64,000 nucleotides of DNA from CAIXMG01 sp964628065 (GCA_964628065.1 CAZVLM010000002.1:1-64000); one strand, 5' to 3'. Counted from the stretch's first letter, positions 8,998 to 16,600 are shown. The notes: a model not told the origin generated them from the letters alone. Numbers and translations: made by a program.

Positions 8998-9141
8998 TTA
9001 GAGAAAGTCCTCAACTTCTACCTCATCTAGATCCTTTAATGGGCCTATTGGGTTTCCGTCTTCATCGAATTCTCCTAGTTCTGCAAAGTCTTCGAGTTCT
9101 GTATCTTCTCCAATTTCAAAATTGTCTTCATCTGCGTACAT
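8998..9141 (-). CDS. small acidic protein (47 aa)
   Basis: Reading the minus strand from ATG 9141 gives a 47-residue, strongly acidic protein beginning MYADEDNFEIGEDTELED and ending VEVEDFL, with a GEFDEDGNPIGPL turn. About 40% of residues are Asp or Glu. The frame uses the codons typical of the region and is followed directly by a bidirectional terminator, so it is probably a real gene. I do not recognise it. A chaperone-like, nucleic-acid-mimic or polymerase-associated acidic role is possible but unsupported. Confidence 0.6.
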   Translation of the reverse strand: MYADEDNFEIGEDTELEDFAELGEFDEDGNPIGPLKDLDEVEVEDFL

Positions 9142-9224
9142 AGTATGTGTTTAAATAACAATTGTTCTTATAACGAACCTATTTGTAACAAAATATCTTT
9201 CAGCATGCAAGGGGTAAAATACCA

Positions 9225-9740
9225 TTATGAACGCAACTGTGGATAATTCGGTCGTGCATGGGCGATATGGGTGAGCGCGACAGCGATTGCGTCGAGCTCG
9301 TCATCAAGTTTTGTTTGTTCTAAGTCAGTTGAAGAGTTAATAAATTGCACCAACTTCGGAACCATGATGGCAATATCCTCCTTTTTTGCCGCCCCATAGC
9401 CAGTGACGGCTATCTTTATCGCGTTCGGGTGATACTCAAAAATAGGTAACCCTGCCTCGCGAGTTACGTACTGTATCACACCCCTCGCTTCTGCCACCTT
9501 AAGCGCAGTGGTGGTGTTTTTGGCGAAATAAAGCGCCTCAATAGCGACTGCGTCGGGCGAATGTTCCGTAATAATAGAGCGAAGTGTTGTGCCAACTTGT
9601 AGAAGACGGTCAGGAAGATCAAGTTTTGCAGATGTTCTAATGCAGGTTGAAAAAACCACAGTTTCTTTACTTGCCCCGTCCTTACTTATGATTGCAATTC
9701 CAAGGCGTTCATAGCCTGGATCAATGCCGAGTATTTTCAT
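9225..9740 (-). CDS. ruvC: Holliday junction endonuclease RuvC
   Basis: RuvC cuts Holliday junctions moved by RuvAB. The 171-residue protein starts MKILGIDPGYERLG, with the first catalytic Asp in GIDPG, then IEALYFAKN with the second acidic residue, and the C-terminal DDELDAIAVALTH with the final acidic pair. I place the start at ATG 9740, not at an upstream codon, because the family begins there. TATACT ends exactly 6 nt before this ATG, with a TTGTCA -35 box 18 bp upstream. That -35 overlaps the -35 of the divergent gene at 9838. Confidence 0.95.
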   Translation of the reverse strand: MKILGIDPGYERLGIAIISKDGASKETVVFSTCIRTSAKLDLPDRLLQVGTTLRSIITEHSPDAVAIEALYFAKNTTTALKVAEARGVIQYVTREAGLPIFEYHPNAIKIAVTGYGAAKKEDIAIMVPKLVQFINSSTDLEQTKLDDELDAIAVALTHIAHARPNYPQLRS

Positions 9741-9746
9741 AGATAT

Positions 9747-9797
9747 AGTATATAGTGAGTGGGGAGTACTTGACAAATAGTGTTATCGTGATAAAGT
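9747..9797. promoter_or_regulatory. overlapping divergent promoters (ruvC / secreted-protein gene)
   Basis: On the plus strand TTGACA (9770-9775) and TAAAGT (9792-9797) are 16 bp apart. On the minus strand TTGTCA (9771-9776) and TATACT (9747-9752) are 18 bp apart. The two -35 boxes share the same bases, so the promoters are mutually exclusive or co-regulated. Confidence 0.65.
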
Positions 9798-9837
9798 GTT
9801 GGGGAAATAAATTCAATCACAATAAACCCTTTTAGAA

Positions 9838-10452
9838 ATGAAACAATTGTTAATTATTGTAAGTATTTTTTCAGCACTATCATGCCAGGCACAGCGCTTC
9901 AGTCCTAATTGCAAGCATGTGTACGAGATTAACAAGGAGCTCGTAGACAAAGCCAAAAGCACAATAATGCCAACCATTGATGCTGTGCGTCAAATGGTGA
10001 CGAATTCAGAACCGGTCATCGATTCAATTGTTGGCCAAAACGTTGCCCTTATGGACAAGGTAGATACTATGAAGTGTCGCGCGAAAAGATGCCGTGCGGA
10101 AGCTGATAGTATTTTTAGTAAGATGCAGGTGGAGAAAAACAAAAACAAACAGGCAAGGCTTCACAAAACCCACCAGATGTACATTGATTCTGCTGCAACA
10201 TGTGACGAGTTAGGTGCCCAGGCTTTGAACCATCGTAATGAGAACTGTGATAGGTATTGGCCACTCCAGCAGTACTATAGGGGTGGTAAAAACCTTCTAA
10301 GATACTATCTAGCTGCTGTAGTAAAGGATATGGACGAAGCTATTTACAGTCTGTGTCCCGATGGACAGTTTACCTTTGAAGGCAAAGTTATTTGCACGAA
10401 ATGGGATCTCTCAGAAGATGTTATGCCCCAACTTAAAAGAATTGAATTTTAA
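9838..10452 (+). CDS. secreted/lipoprotein-like hypothetical protein
   Basis: I cannot assign a function to this 204-residue protein. It begins MKQLLIIVSIFSALSCQAQ, a signal peptide with a possible lipobox cysteine (LSC), a style reminiscent of Bacteroidota proteins. The mature part is helical with scattered cysteines (CKH, CRAKRCRAE, CDELG, CDRYW, LCPDG, VICTKW) that could form disulfides. Its arginine codons are mostly CGT/CGC/AGA/AGG, whereas neighbours prefer CGA, which suggests a different codon history. It has a strong sigma70-like promoter and a leader of roughly 35 nt, unlike the leaderless genes around it. Confidence 0.7.
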   Translation: MKQLLIIVSIFSALSCQAQRFSPNCKHVYEINKELVDKAKSTIMPTIDAVRQMVTNSEPVIDSIVGQNVALMDKVDTMKCRAKRCRAEADSIFSKMQVEKNKNKQARLHKTHQMYIDSAATCDELGAQALNHRNENCDRYWPLQQYYRGGKNLLRYYLAAVVKDMDEAIYSLCPDGQFTFEGKVICTKWDLSEDVMPQLKRIEF

Positions 10453-10461
10453 AAACAAAAT

Positions 10462-10489
10462 AAAAACCCTCGCTTAGCGAAGGGTTTTT
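10462..10489. terminator. bidirectional terminator
   Basis: AAAAACCCTCGCT pairs with AGCGAAGGGTTTTT between the convergent secreted-protein gene and ruvB. Confidence 0.85.
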
Positions 10490-11513
10490 ACGTGAATAAA
10501 TTTTTATCTGGATAATCGAAGCCCAAATGATCGTATGCTTTTTTAGTTGCAACGCGGCCACGAGCTGTTTTTTCGAGAAGTCCCATTTGGATCAAGTATG
10601 GTTCAATAACTTCTTCAATAGTGGCTTCTTCCTCGGACGTTGCAGCAGAAATCGTCTTTACGCCGACAGGTCCTCCGCCAAACTTCTCAATGATTACCTC
10701 GAGAGTCATACGGTCTGCGGGAGTAAGTCCTAGTTCGTCGACGCCTACAAGCGCGATAGCTTTTTTAACCGTATCAAGGCTGATTTCAGTATTGTGCACC
10801 TGCGCGTAATCACGAACTCGTTTTAAGAAATAGTTAGCGGTTCGAGGTGTACTTCGCGATCTCCGAGCAATTTCAAGCAGTGCATCATCGGTAATAGTAA
10901 CGCCGAGTCGTTTCGCGGAACGTTTCAATATTTCTGCTACTTCTTCAACTGAATAAAATTCAAGCCTAAATGTTCCACCAGAGAATCGCGACCGAAGTGG
11001 TGCAGAGATAAGCGCCATACGAGTCGTAGCAGCAATCATTGTAAATGGAGGAAGTTCTAGTTGAATGGTTCGCGCACTTGGACCTTTTCCAATAATAATA
11101 TCAAGCACTCCTGATTCCATGGCAGGGTAGAGGACTTCTTCAATCATTTTATTTAATCGATGAATCTCGTCAATGAAGACAATATCTCCCGGAGCAAGGT
11201 TTGTGAGAATACTTGCAAGGTCTCCAACTTTTTCAATAGCAGGACCTGAAGTAATTTTCATTTGGCGCCCTGTTTCTTTTGCAATTAAATGCGCAAGGGT
11301 TGTTTTTCCAAGTCCTGGTGGCCCATAAAATAAAATATGTTCAGCGGTGTGGTTGCGAGTCTTTGCAGCACCAAGTAAAATGCGCAAGTTTTCCTTGATC
11401 ATCGTCTGTCCAATATAATCTTCCCACGAAGTTGGACGCAAATCTGAATCCAAAAGTTGATTTGCAGGGCTTGGGGATAACGTTGTGGATGATGTGGGGG
11501 TATCTGAAGACAT
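10488..11513 (-). CDS. ruvB: Holliday junction branch migration helicase RuvB
   Basis: RuvB is the AAA+ motor that, with RuvA, drives branch migration. The 341-residue protein has RPTSWEDYIGQ at the N-terminus, Walker A GPPGLGKTTLA near residue 65, Walker B IVFIDEIHRL near 115, sensor-1 MIAATTR near 162 and the C-terminal winged-helix ending GRVATKKAYDHLG. TATACT ends 6 nt before ATG 11513 in an extended -10 context (TGCTATACT). ruvA and ruvC lie elsewhere in the window, not in an operon with it. Confidence 0.97.
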   Translation of the reverse strand: MSSDTPTSSTTLSPSPANQLLDSDLRPTSWEDYIGQTMIKENLRILLGAAKTRNHTAEHILFYGPPGLGKTTLAHLIAKETGRQMKITSGPAIEKVGDLASILTNLAPGDIVFIDEIHRLNKMIEEVLYPAMESGVLDIIIGKGPSARTIQLELPPFTMIAATTRMALISAPLRSRFSGGTFRLEFYSVEEVAEILKRSAKRLGVTITDDALLEIARRSRSTPRTANYFLKRVRDYAQVHNTEISLDTVKKAIALVGVDELGLTPADRMTLEVIIEKFGGGPVGVKTISAATSEEEATIEEVIEPYLIQMGLLEKTARGRVATKKAYDHLGFDYPDKNLFT

Positions 11514-11601
11514 GGATGAAGTATAGCATATTTAAAAGATGGCTAATATTCTAAAAAATCCTTATAAATCAACATATTTATATTATTCGCAGATAAAGTA
11601 C

Positions 11602-11630
11602 TTGACTTTTAAAACGAAGTATGCTATATT
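11602..11630 (+). promoter_or_regulatory. sigma70-type promoter of ncRNA candidate
   Basis: TTGACT (11602-11607), a 17-bp spacer and TATATT (11625-11630) give a good promoter directed at the non-coding structured region that follows. Predicted transcription start is near 11637. Confidence 0.6.
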
Positions 11631-11813
11631 TAGTTGCATAAAGATATGAGGTTGCTATAGTAATCTTCGTGCCCGCAGTTCTTTGTATTTCGAAAGCAGT
11701 AATCTGAAAAAATGGGATCTCGCGGTCTTGATTTGTGCTCAGAAAGGATGTTCTGGTGTTCCGGCTTGTACCGGTCCGTTTTCTGGGGCTCTCCTTATCT
11801 AGTATGAATCGTT

Positions 11814-11868
11814 TATGGCTTCGGCTATAAAAATTTTTTCAGATTACTGAATTTGAAAACTCTCTAAG
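11814..11868. repeat. 55-bp direct repeat, left copy, flanking gap 1
   Basis: Identical to 11969-12023. The exact length of 55 and the position at both edges of the N-run suggest two contig ends sharing one k-mer. Confidence 0.9.
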
Positions 11869-11968
11869 NNNNNNNNNNNNNNNNNNNNNNNNNNNNNNNN
11901 NNNNNNNNNNNNNNNNNNNNNNNNNNNNNNNNNNNNNNNNNNNNNNNNNNNNNNNNNNNNNNNNNNNN
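11869..11968. other. assembly gap 1 (100 N)
   Basis: Exactly 100 N, the conventional size for a gap of unknown length. No sequence information is present. Confidence 1.
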
Positions 11969-12023
11969 TATGGCTTCGGCTATAAAAATTTTTTCAGATT
12001 ACTGAATTTGAAAACTCTCTAAG
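11969..12023. repeat. 55-bp direct repeat, right copy, flanking gap 1
   Basis: Identical to 11814-11868; see that entry. Confidence 0.9.
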
Positions 12024-12050
12024 AAAAACACCCGGCGGGTGTTTTTCTTT
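12024..12050 (+). terminator. terminator of the ncRNA candidate
   Basis: AAAAACACCC pairs with GGGTGTTTTT around GGC, followed by CTTTTT. Confidence 0.85.
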
Positions 12051-12237
12051 TTCACCCCTCAGTCTGCCTGTGGCAGACAGCTCCCCTTCGCAGGGGAGCA
12101 TCCCTCCGTCGAGACTTGCTGCCAAATTAAAATACCACTTATCTCATAGAGGCAAGCGGTATTTTAATTTCAGATACAGTTTCGATGTCCACCCTCTCTT
12201 TTAGAGAGGGTGCCTCGGCGAAGCCGGGCGGGTGTGT
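12051..12237. repeat. composite palindromic element (MITE/BIME-like)
   Basis: The left arm holds two hairpins: GTCTGCC/GGCAGAC (12062-12078) and CTCCCCT/AGGGGAG (12081-12098). The right arm holds ACCCTCTCT/AGAGAGGGT (12191-12211), CGGC-GAA-GCCG and GGCGGGTGTG. The core of about 90 bp includes ATCTCATAGAGGC, which recurs in related form (ATCTCTTAGAGGC) in the element at 26881-27114. No transposase is encoded. Confidence 0.75.
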
Positions 12238-12263
12238 TTGTTCGGGGTGTGTCTTTCCACAAC

Positions 12264-12338
12264 AAAAGCGCTTAGGAACCACTGAATCTAAATGCGTCAT
12301 CTGCATGCAATTACATTCGATAGTTCCTAAGCGCTTTT
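12264..12338. repeat. long inverted repeat hairpin (16-bp arms)
   Basis: AAAAGCGCTTAGGAAC (12264-12279) is perfectly complementary to 12323-12338, with a 43-nt intervening loop containing GCATGC. It lies downstream of the pilB stop and beside a composite repeat. It could be a terminator, a small structured RNA or a hairpin-type mobile unit. Confidence 0.75.
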
Positions 12339-12403
12339 CAAAACAACCGGTCGCTCTCCACTCGGGATGACTCGCGGTCCAAACCAATGTAGCAATTTGT
12401 ATT

Positions 12404-14566
12404 TTATTTGCCAACTTCACGAGTCATGGTTTGTATGTTGTTTCGGATTTTAGCAATTTGGTCTGCAACACCAACACTTGGATTCCTCACCTGATCCTCT
12501 TCAAGTGTTTTTAATTCTCCCATTAATCCTTCAATTTCATTTCGTACCATCATGCCAGGATTTGTTTGAGAAAATAATTGTTCAAGGTTGGGAGTATTTT
12601 CTAAGATAGAAATAATCATATGCTGAGCGCGTGCGATTTTATCAGCAATGCCTACGGCAGGATTTTGCTGTTGATGCTCCTCGAGCATTTTTAAGTAATC
12701 AACCAAGAGCACAATCTCTTCACTTTGAGGCACAAACGTTAATGGTGTGTGCCCCGCCTCAAACGAGGCGGGGTCGACTGGCCGTAGGCCAGCGGGGGCG
12801 GTGGTTTGCGGAGCGGACTTAGGTTCTTCAGTAGTTAACTGAGGATTCAATAAGTCTTCTCCCACATCCTCACTCAAGTCCACCACACTGTTAATTTCTT
12901 CAAATGATGTAATCCCCGAAAGAATCTTAATGACACCATCTTCAATAAGAGTAAAGATCTTCTGATGTTCAGCAGCTTTTTTAATATCGCGTTCTGTTGG
13001 TGTTGGAACCTGCGCCATTACTTTCGCTATGATGTCATCCGTGAGAATGGCTTCATAGAGCCCGACACGTCCTTTATATCCACTATTTCCGCACTTGTCG
13101 CAACCGACGGGTGTATAGGTTACAAATGGCATGTCAGACTTAATATTGTAAGCCGCAAAATCTTTTCCAATACTCTCAGCATTCTTAATGATGGTTCGCA
13201 TTAACTGTTCACGATCCTGTGATAACGCTTCCTCTTTTTTACAATGCGGACAAAGTTTTCGTACCAGTCGCTGTGCAATAGAAACCGTGAGTGCCGCTGC
13301 AAGAATTCCTGGTTGAATACCCAGATCAAGGAGTCGTGGAATAGTCCCCGCAGCGCCGTTCGTGTGGAGCGTAGAGAATACCATGTGACCGGTAAGCGAA
13401 GCGTTTACCGCAATCGTCGCCGTTTCCTTATCTCGGATTTCCCCCACCATGATCACATCGGGATCTTGTCGAAGGGCGGCACGAAGTCCTGCAAGGAAGT
13501 CGAACCCCTTTTCATGAGACACCTGTTCCTGGGTAATACCTGTTAGGTGATATTCAATCGGGTCTTCAATCGTAATGATTTTAAGTTCAGGACTGTAGAT
13601 TTTTTTAAGGAATGAATAAAGGGTTGTTGTCTTTCCTGATCCAGTTGGTCCTGTGGTAAGAATCATTCCGTTCGGCTTTGCAATTTCTCTTTCGAGGATT
13701 TTGAAGATACGAGGCTCGATACCAAGTTTTTCAAAGTCCACCGCCAATCCTTCAGGGTTCAAGATTCGGAGCACGATGGATTCGTTATAGGCGCCCGGTG
13801 CTACAGCAACTCGAACTTCCACTTCCATTTTTTTATAAATAATAGTGAATCGCCCATCCTGCGCTGTTTCTGTGTTCGTAAGCTTCATTCCTGAGATGAA
13901 CTTGATACGATTGAGAAGTTTTTGGTAGGGAACGGGATCGAATTGAATGATTTCCTGGAGTACGCCGTCTTCTCGGAGACGGAGTCGGACGAATGTTTCC
14001 TCTGGTTCAAAGTGAACGTCTGATGATCCAAGGGCGATCGCAGATCCGAAGATGGTTTCCATAATTTGGGAAACTTGATGGGAATCGCGTGCCTCAAGTA
14101 TTTTTTTAAGTCGCTCAGAAACATCTTCGTTTTTATGAACACTTGCTACGATTTCTTGCAGGTTTTCATCAGAGATATCGAGAAGTCCATTTCGGTTTGT
14201 TTCTGATTGAGAAATATCATGATAGCGACCCCATGCCTTTTCAAGGCTTCGCATGGAGGTCATGAAAAGACTTGTGTCATAGCCAATACCTTCTAGTCTG
14301 TTTATTTCTTCGATCACGTCGGGATTCGTTGGAGATTTTGCTGCGACGCTTAACTTTTTTCCTACCATTGCGAACGCTGCCATTTCCGCTTTTCGAGCGG
14401 TTACTTCCGGAATAAGTCGAAGGGCGTCACTATTGATGGTAATACTTGTTAAGTCTTGGTAGGGAACGCCAATATCGCTTGCGATTTGTTGCACGAGCGC
14501 TTCTTCCTGTTGTCCACGCAAATCAGAAATTATTTTATTCTGCTCGTCTTCATGATAAGTAACCAT
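12404..14566 (-). CDS. pilB: type IV pilus assembly ATPase PilB / GspE family
   Basis: This cytoplasmic ATPase powers pilin polymerisation. The 720 residues contain an N-terminal GspE/MshEN domain (EALVQQIASDIGVPYQDL) and the secretion ATPase core with Walker A GPTGSGKTTTLYSFL near 300, the Asp/His boxes around VGEIRDKETA and STLHTN, and a zinc tetracysteine pair (CPHCKKEE and CDKCGNSGYKGR). After about residue 560 there is a C-terminal extension not typical of PilB. It includes a palindrome-encoded stretch (12752-12792, about residues 591-605) and two similar helical segments ending EQLFSQTNPG and REVGK. TATACT ends 9 nt before ATG 14566. Other pilus genes occur at 45673 (pilM) and 40583 (pilin-like). 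Confidence 0.9.
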   Translation of the reverse strand: MVTYHEDEQNKIISDLRGQQEEALVQQIASDIGVPYQDLTSITINSDALRLIPEVTARKAEMAAFAMVGKKLSVAAKSPTNPDVIEEINRLEGIGYDTSLFMTSMRSLEKAWGRYHDISQSETNRNGLLDISDENLQEIVASVHKNEDVSERLKKILEARDSHQVSQIMETIFGSAIALGSSDVHFEPEETFVRLRLREDGVLQEIIQFDPVPYQKLLNRIKFISGMKLTNTETAQDGRFTIIYKKMEVEVRVAVAPGAYNESIVLRILNPEGLAVDFEKLGIEPRIFKILEREIAKPNGMILTTGPTGSGKTTTLYSFLKKIYSPELKIITIEDPIEYHLTGITQEQVSHEKGFDFLAGLRAALRQDPDVIMVGEIRDKETATIAVNASLTGHMVFSTLHTNGAAGTIPRLLDLGIQPGILAAALTVSIAQRLVRKLCPHCKKEEALSQDREQLMRTIIKNAESIGKDFAAYNIKSDMPFVTYTPVGCDKCGNSGYKGRVGLYEAILTDDIIAKVMAQVPTPTERDIKKAAEHQKIFTLIEDGVIKILSGITSFEEINSVVDLSEDVGEDLLNPQLTTEEPKSAPQTTAPAGLRPVDPASFEAGHTPLTFVPQSEEIVLLVDYLKMLEEHQQQNPAVGIADKIARAQHMIISILENTPNLEQLFSQTNPGMMVRNEIEGLMGELKTLEEDQVRNPSVGVADQIAKIRNNIQTMTREVGK
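12752..12792. repeat. palindromic element inside pilB coding sequence
   Basis: Two adjacent perfect palindromes, CCCCGCCTC/GAGGCGGGG (12752-12773) and CTGGCC-GTA-GGCCAG (12778-12792), lie in frame in the C-terminal extension of PilB. They encode a Pro/Ala-rich stretch containing AGLRPVDPASFEAG. Confidence 0.75.
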
Positions 14567-14656
14567 ATTAAAGTAAGTATACTATATTGACTTGATTTTC
14601 CAATGAGATATACTAGTTTCACAAAGTGCTTGGGCAGTAACATGCTTAAGTCCCGA

Positions 14657-14680
14657 GAAAGCCGCCTTCGGGCGGCTTTC
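14657..14680 (-). terminator. terminator-like hairpin downstream of PemK-like gene
   Basis: GAAAGCCGCC pairs with GGCGGCTTTC around TTCG. The T-tract on the minus strand is weak. Confidence 0.6.
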
Positions 14681-14687
14681 GATTGGA

Positions 14688-15083
14688 TTAATTTAGAAAA
14701 TACTTAATTTTATTAATAATACCAAGCAGATCTTTTGAGGAAATAGTATGCATATAACGATCAAATCGCTTGATACTTATTGGTTTCATTTGAGAAATAA
14801 TACCAGAAACCTTTCTGCCATCAATATCAGTATAGTTATAATAAAAATCAAAATCTTTCTGTTTCGTAGACAGAGGAACGCACCAAAATAAGAGATTATT
14901 AAACTTTTTTACCACAAGCATTGGTCTTCCAAAATGAGTTCCTGTCCCTGCTTGCTCATATCCTACATTTTTTCCAAGACTAATCATCCAAACTTCGCCT
15001 TTGGTAGGGAATCGGTCAGGCACAAAAGACCTTATTTCAATATACTTCTTTAGTTCATTCCAATTATTAAATTCATCACTCAT
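14688..15083 (-). CDS. PemK/MazF-like endoribonuclease toxin, orphan
   Basis: The 131-residue protein has the PemK/MazF beta-barrel pattern: KGEVWMISLGKNVGYEQAG, HFGRPMLVVKKFNN, FWCVPLSTKQKD and a late GIISQMKPISIKRF segment. Family members cut mRNA at short motifs and are normally paired with an antitoxin. No antitoxin-sized ORF is adjacent: pilB lies on one side and about 240 non-coding bases on the other. It may be solitary or may have been recruited to another role. The first 25 residues precede the usual MazF start and could be an added segment. Confidence 0.75.
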   Translation of the reverse strand: MSDEFNNWNELKKYIEIRSFVPDRFPTKGEVWMISLGKNVGYEQAGTGTHFGRPMLVVKKFNNLLFWCVPLSTKQKDFDFYYNYTDIDGRKVSGIISQMKPISIKRFDRYMHTISSKDLLGIINKIKYFLN

Positions 15084-15128
15084 ATTCTAAGCTTAACAAA
15101 GCATACTCAAGAAAAACTCAAGAATTAC

Positions 15129-15159
15129 TAAAAAAGCCTTAAAAACAAGGGTTTTTTAG
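15129..15159. terminator. imperfect terminator-like hairpin
   Basis: AAAAAAGCCTT pairs with AAGGGTTTTTT with one mismatch. It lies upstream of the PemK-like gene and the promoter at 15207, so which transcript it ends is unclear. Confidence 0.4.
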
Positions 15160-15206
15160 CTAAGTAAAGGGTAAGATGCAACCTCAAGAAGGGGGCCTCC
15201 TAGAGC

Positions 15207-15235
15207 TTGACAAATAAGTCTGAATATGCTAAGAT
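15207..15235 (+). promoter_or_regulatory. strong sigma70-type promoter
   Basis: TTGACA (15207-15212), a 17-bp spacer and TAAGAT (15230-15235). The region just downstream (TGTTAGGG) resembles that of the 9838 promoter (TGTTGGGG), suggesting a shared promoter type for these two secreted-protein genes. Confidence 0.7.
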
Positions 15236-15273
15236 GTTAGGGAGAGGGAGTAAACCGAACGAAACCAATTTCT

Positions 15274-15297
15274 TTAACTAAAAAGCGCTTATAAGCG
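15274..15297 (+). promoter_or_regulatory. leader hairpin, possible attenuator
   Basis: A perfect palindrome CGCTTATAAGCG flanked by AAAAAG and TTTTT lies in the roughly 80-nt leader of the gene at 15325. It looks like an intrinsic terminator placed before the start codon. A role in attenuation is inference. Confidence 0.45.
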
Positions 15298-15324
15298 TTT
15301 TTAAAATACTAAAATCCAGAAACG

Positions 15325-16470
15325 ATGAAAAACAGAATTATCCCGTTATTGTTCATTACAATTTTTACAGTGTTTATTGCCAAGGCCGGCGACCCGATGT
15401 CCTTTAATGGACAAAACGGTAAAGACCCGAACGCAAGAAACATGACTATTGATGAGTGGTTAGACCTGATTATCCGCGGCAAAACCACGGATGATCTTGC
15501 TTACTACACGGTATGCCCGCAAGATGTGCTGCAAAGCCATATCTCGGCGGTAACTATACCCGCACAACGCATTTTACTACAGCAACTTAACTTCATTAAT
15601 GATAAACACAACGGAAAATTGTGGGCTATTAATGGGGTAAGGGCGCAAATAAAAACTGCAGCTGAAGCCGAAGAGGTTGTACGAGCATTTGTTGTTAGTA
15701 AGCCGCTGGAATCAGGTAAAACCTACAGGTATATTTCGCTTGATAATTCTCTTAACGGGAAAACAGGTGTAGTAATACCCAGACCAATTTACTTCGATGG
15801 AGAAGAAGGGTTCTTTCTACAAGTTCCCAACACAGATCCAGTAGAAGAGTATCTGCTTGCAAGTGCTGCATGTGCTAACCCAACACCAGTTGGGGAGTTT
15901 TCCGGAAAGAAGCCAGCAAGTGGTTCGATCGAACAATTCGATACGGCTTACTCAGGACACGGAGTGACTGTTATTAACAATATTACTATTGATAATAGCG
16001 GAAACTTCAACAACTCGGGGAACAACACCTTAACCGTTGCTCCTACCAAAGCCGCTGCTGACAACGGAGACATTGAGGAGCTACAGCCTGAACACCATGA
16101 GCCGGAAGAAGCACGTTCACGTTCTCGTTCAGGAGGAAACTCCGGCGGATCCGACGATACTTACTACGACGATGGTGGAAGAGGTGGAGCTCGTGCGATA
16201 AGCACCAGCGATAGTCACAACGAAACCAAAGGTAACGGATGGACATTGCTTAGTGGCAATACCATTGTACTAGGTGGAGGTGGGAGTTATCAGCAACAAC
16301 CTGTTTACAATGGTGGTGGGGGCCGCGTTCCGCGCTGGAGAAATCCTCCCCCGCCTTGTACTAACTGTACACCGCCAATTAATACTGGAGGACACGGACG
16401 TGATTATGGTGGGGTAAATACGACTGAAGGCGGTCGTCGTACTGGTCGTGATTGGAGCGGAGTTGAGTAA
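15325..16470 (+). CDS. secreted protein with Gly/Ser/Arg-rich low-complexity tail
   Basis: This 381-residue protein has no family I recognise. It starts MKNRIIPLLFITIFTVFIAKA, a signal peptide, followed by a folded-looking domain (about 21-215) with TVCPQDVLQSHI and PIYFDGEEGFFLQV. The C-terminal part is low complexity: VTVINNITIDNSGNFNNSGN, an Arg/Ser-rich run, Gly-rich GGGGSYQQQ, and Pro/Cys-rich PPPPCTNCTPP. There is no LPXTG-type anchor. Codon choice and the long leader differ from neighbouring genes and resemble the gene at 9838, so both may have been acquired. A surface or adhesion role is speculative. Confidence 0.7.
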   Translation: MKNRIIPLLFITIFTVFIAKAGDPMSFNGQNGKDPNARNMTIDEWLDLIIRGKTTDDLAYYTVCPQDVLQSHISAVTIPAQRILLQQLNFINDKHNGKLWAINGVRAQIKTAAEAEEVVRAFVVSKPLESGKTYRYISLDNSLNGKTGVVIPRPIYFDGEEGFFLQVPNTDPVEEYLLASAACANPTPVGEFSGKKPASGSIEQFDTAYSGHGVTVINNITIDNSGNFNNSGNNTLTVAPTKAAADNGDIEELQPEHHEPEEARSRSRSGGNSGGSDDTYYDDGGRGGARAISTSDSHNETKGNGWTLLSGNTIVLGGGGSYQQQPVYNGGGGRVPRWRNPPPPCTNCTPPINTGGHGRDYGGVNTTEGGRRTGRDWSGVE

Positions 16471-16503
16471 GTGTTCACACTGTAAAACACAACTGAATAA
16501 ATC

Positions 16504-16540
16504 GAGTAAGGTCTGCTGGACAGCCCACCTTACTCCTTTT
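16504..16540 (+). terminator. terminator hairpin
   Basis: GAGTAAGGT pairs with ACCTTACTC around an inner CTG/CAG, followed by CTTTT. Confidence 0.75.
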
Positions 16541-16600
16541 ATTGAGCTTTTGAGGAGCACTCGAAAGTTCATAGAAGTTTATTATTAATACTCATTATAT

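Larger units (their letters stand above)
11637..12050 (+). ncRNA. structured non-coding RNA candidate (interrupted by assembly gap)
   Basis: Between a good promoter and a clear terminator lies sequence with no supported ORF but strong secondary structure. A 17-bp perfect helix pairs 11697-11713 with 11833-11849. A UUCG-capped hairpin sits at 11814-11829. GC-rich elements lie between them, including ACCGGTCC-type palindromes near 11762-11778. The gap and its duplicated 55-mer fall inside; if they collapse, the RNA would be roughly 260 nt. I checked by eye for tmRNA (no tRNA-like ends), SRP RNA (no GGAAGGAAGCAG-type core) and RNase P RNA (no GAAAGTCC core) and did not find them. A 6S-like regulator is possible because of the long A/U-rich helix, but it is unproven. 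Confidence 0.55.

Noticed and set aside
11637..12050. tmRNA, RNase P RNA or SRP RNA in the structured region
   Set aside because: The diagnostic cores and tRNA-like ends were not found by eye; it is kept as an unassigned RNA candidate.
12264..12338. Integron attC site
   Set aside because: The arms do not carry the RYYYAAC/GTTRRRY core pattern and no integrase is in the window.
12139..12420. 93-codon minus-strand frame over the repeats next to pilB
   Set aside because: It is made up almost entirely of the composite repeat and the long inverted repeat, so coding is unlikely.
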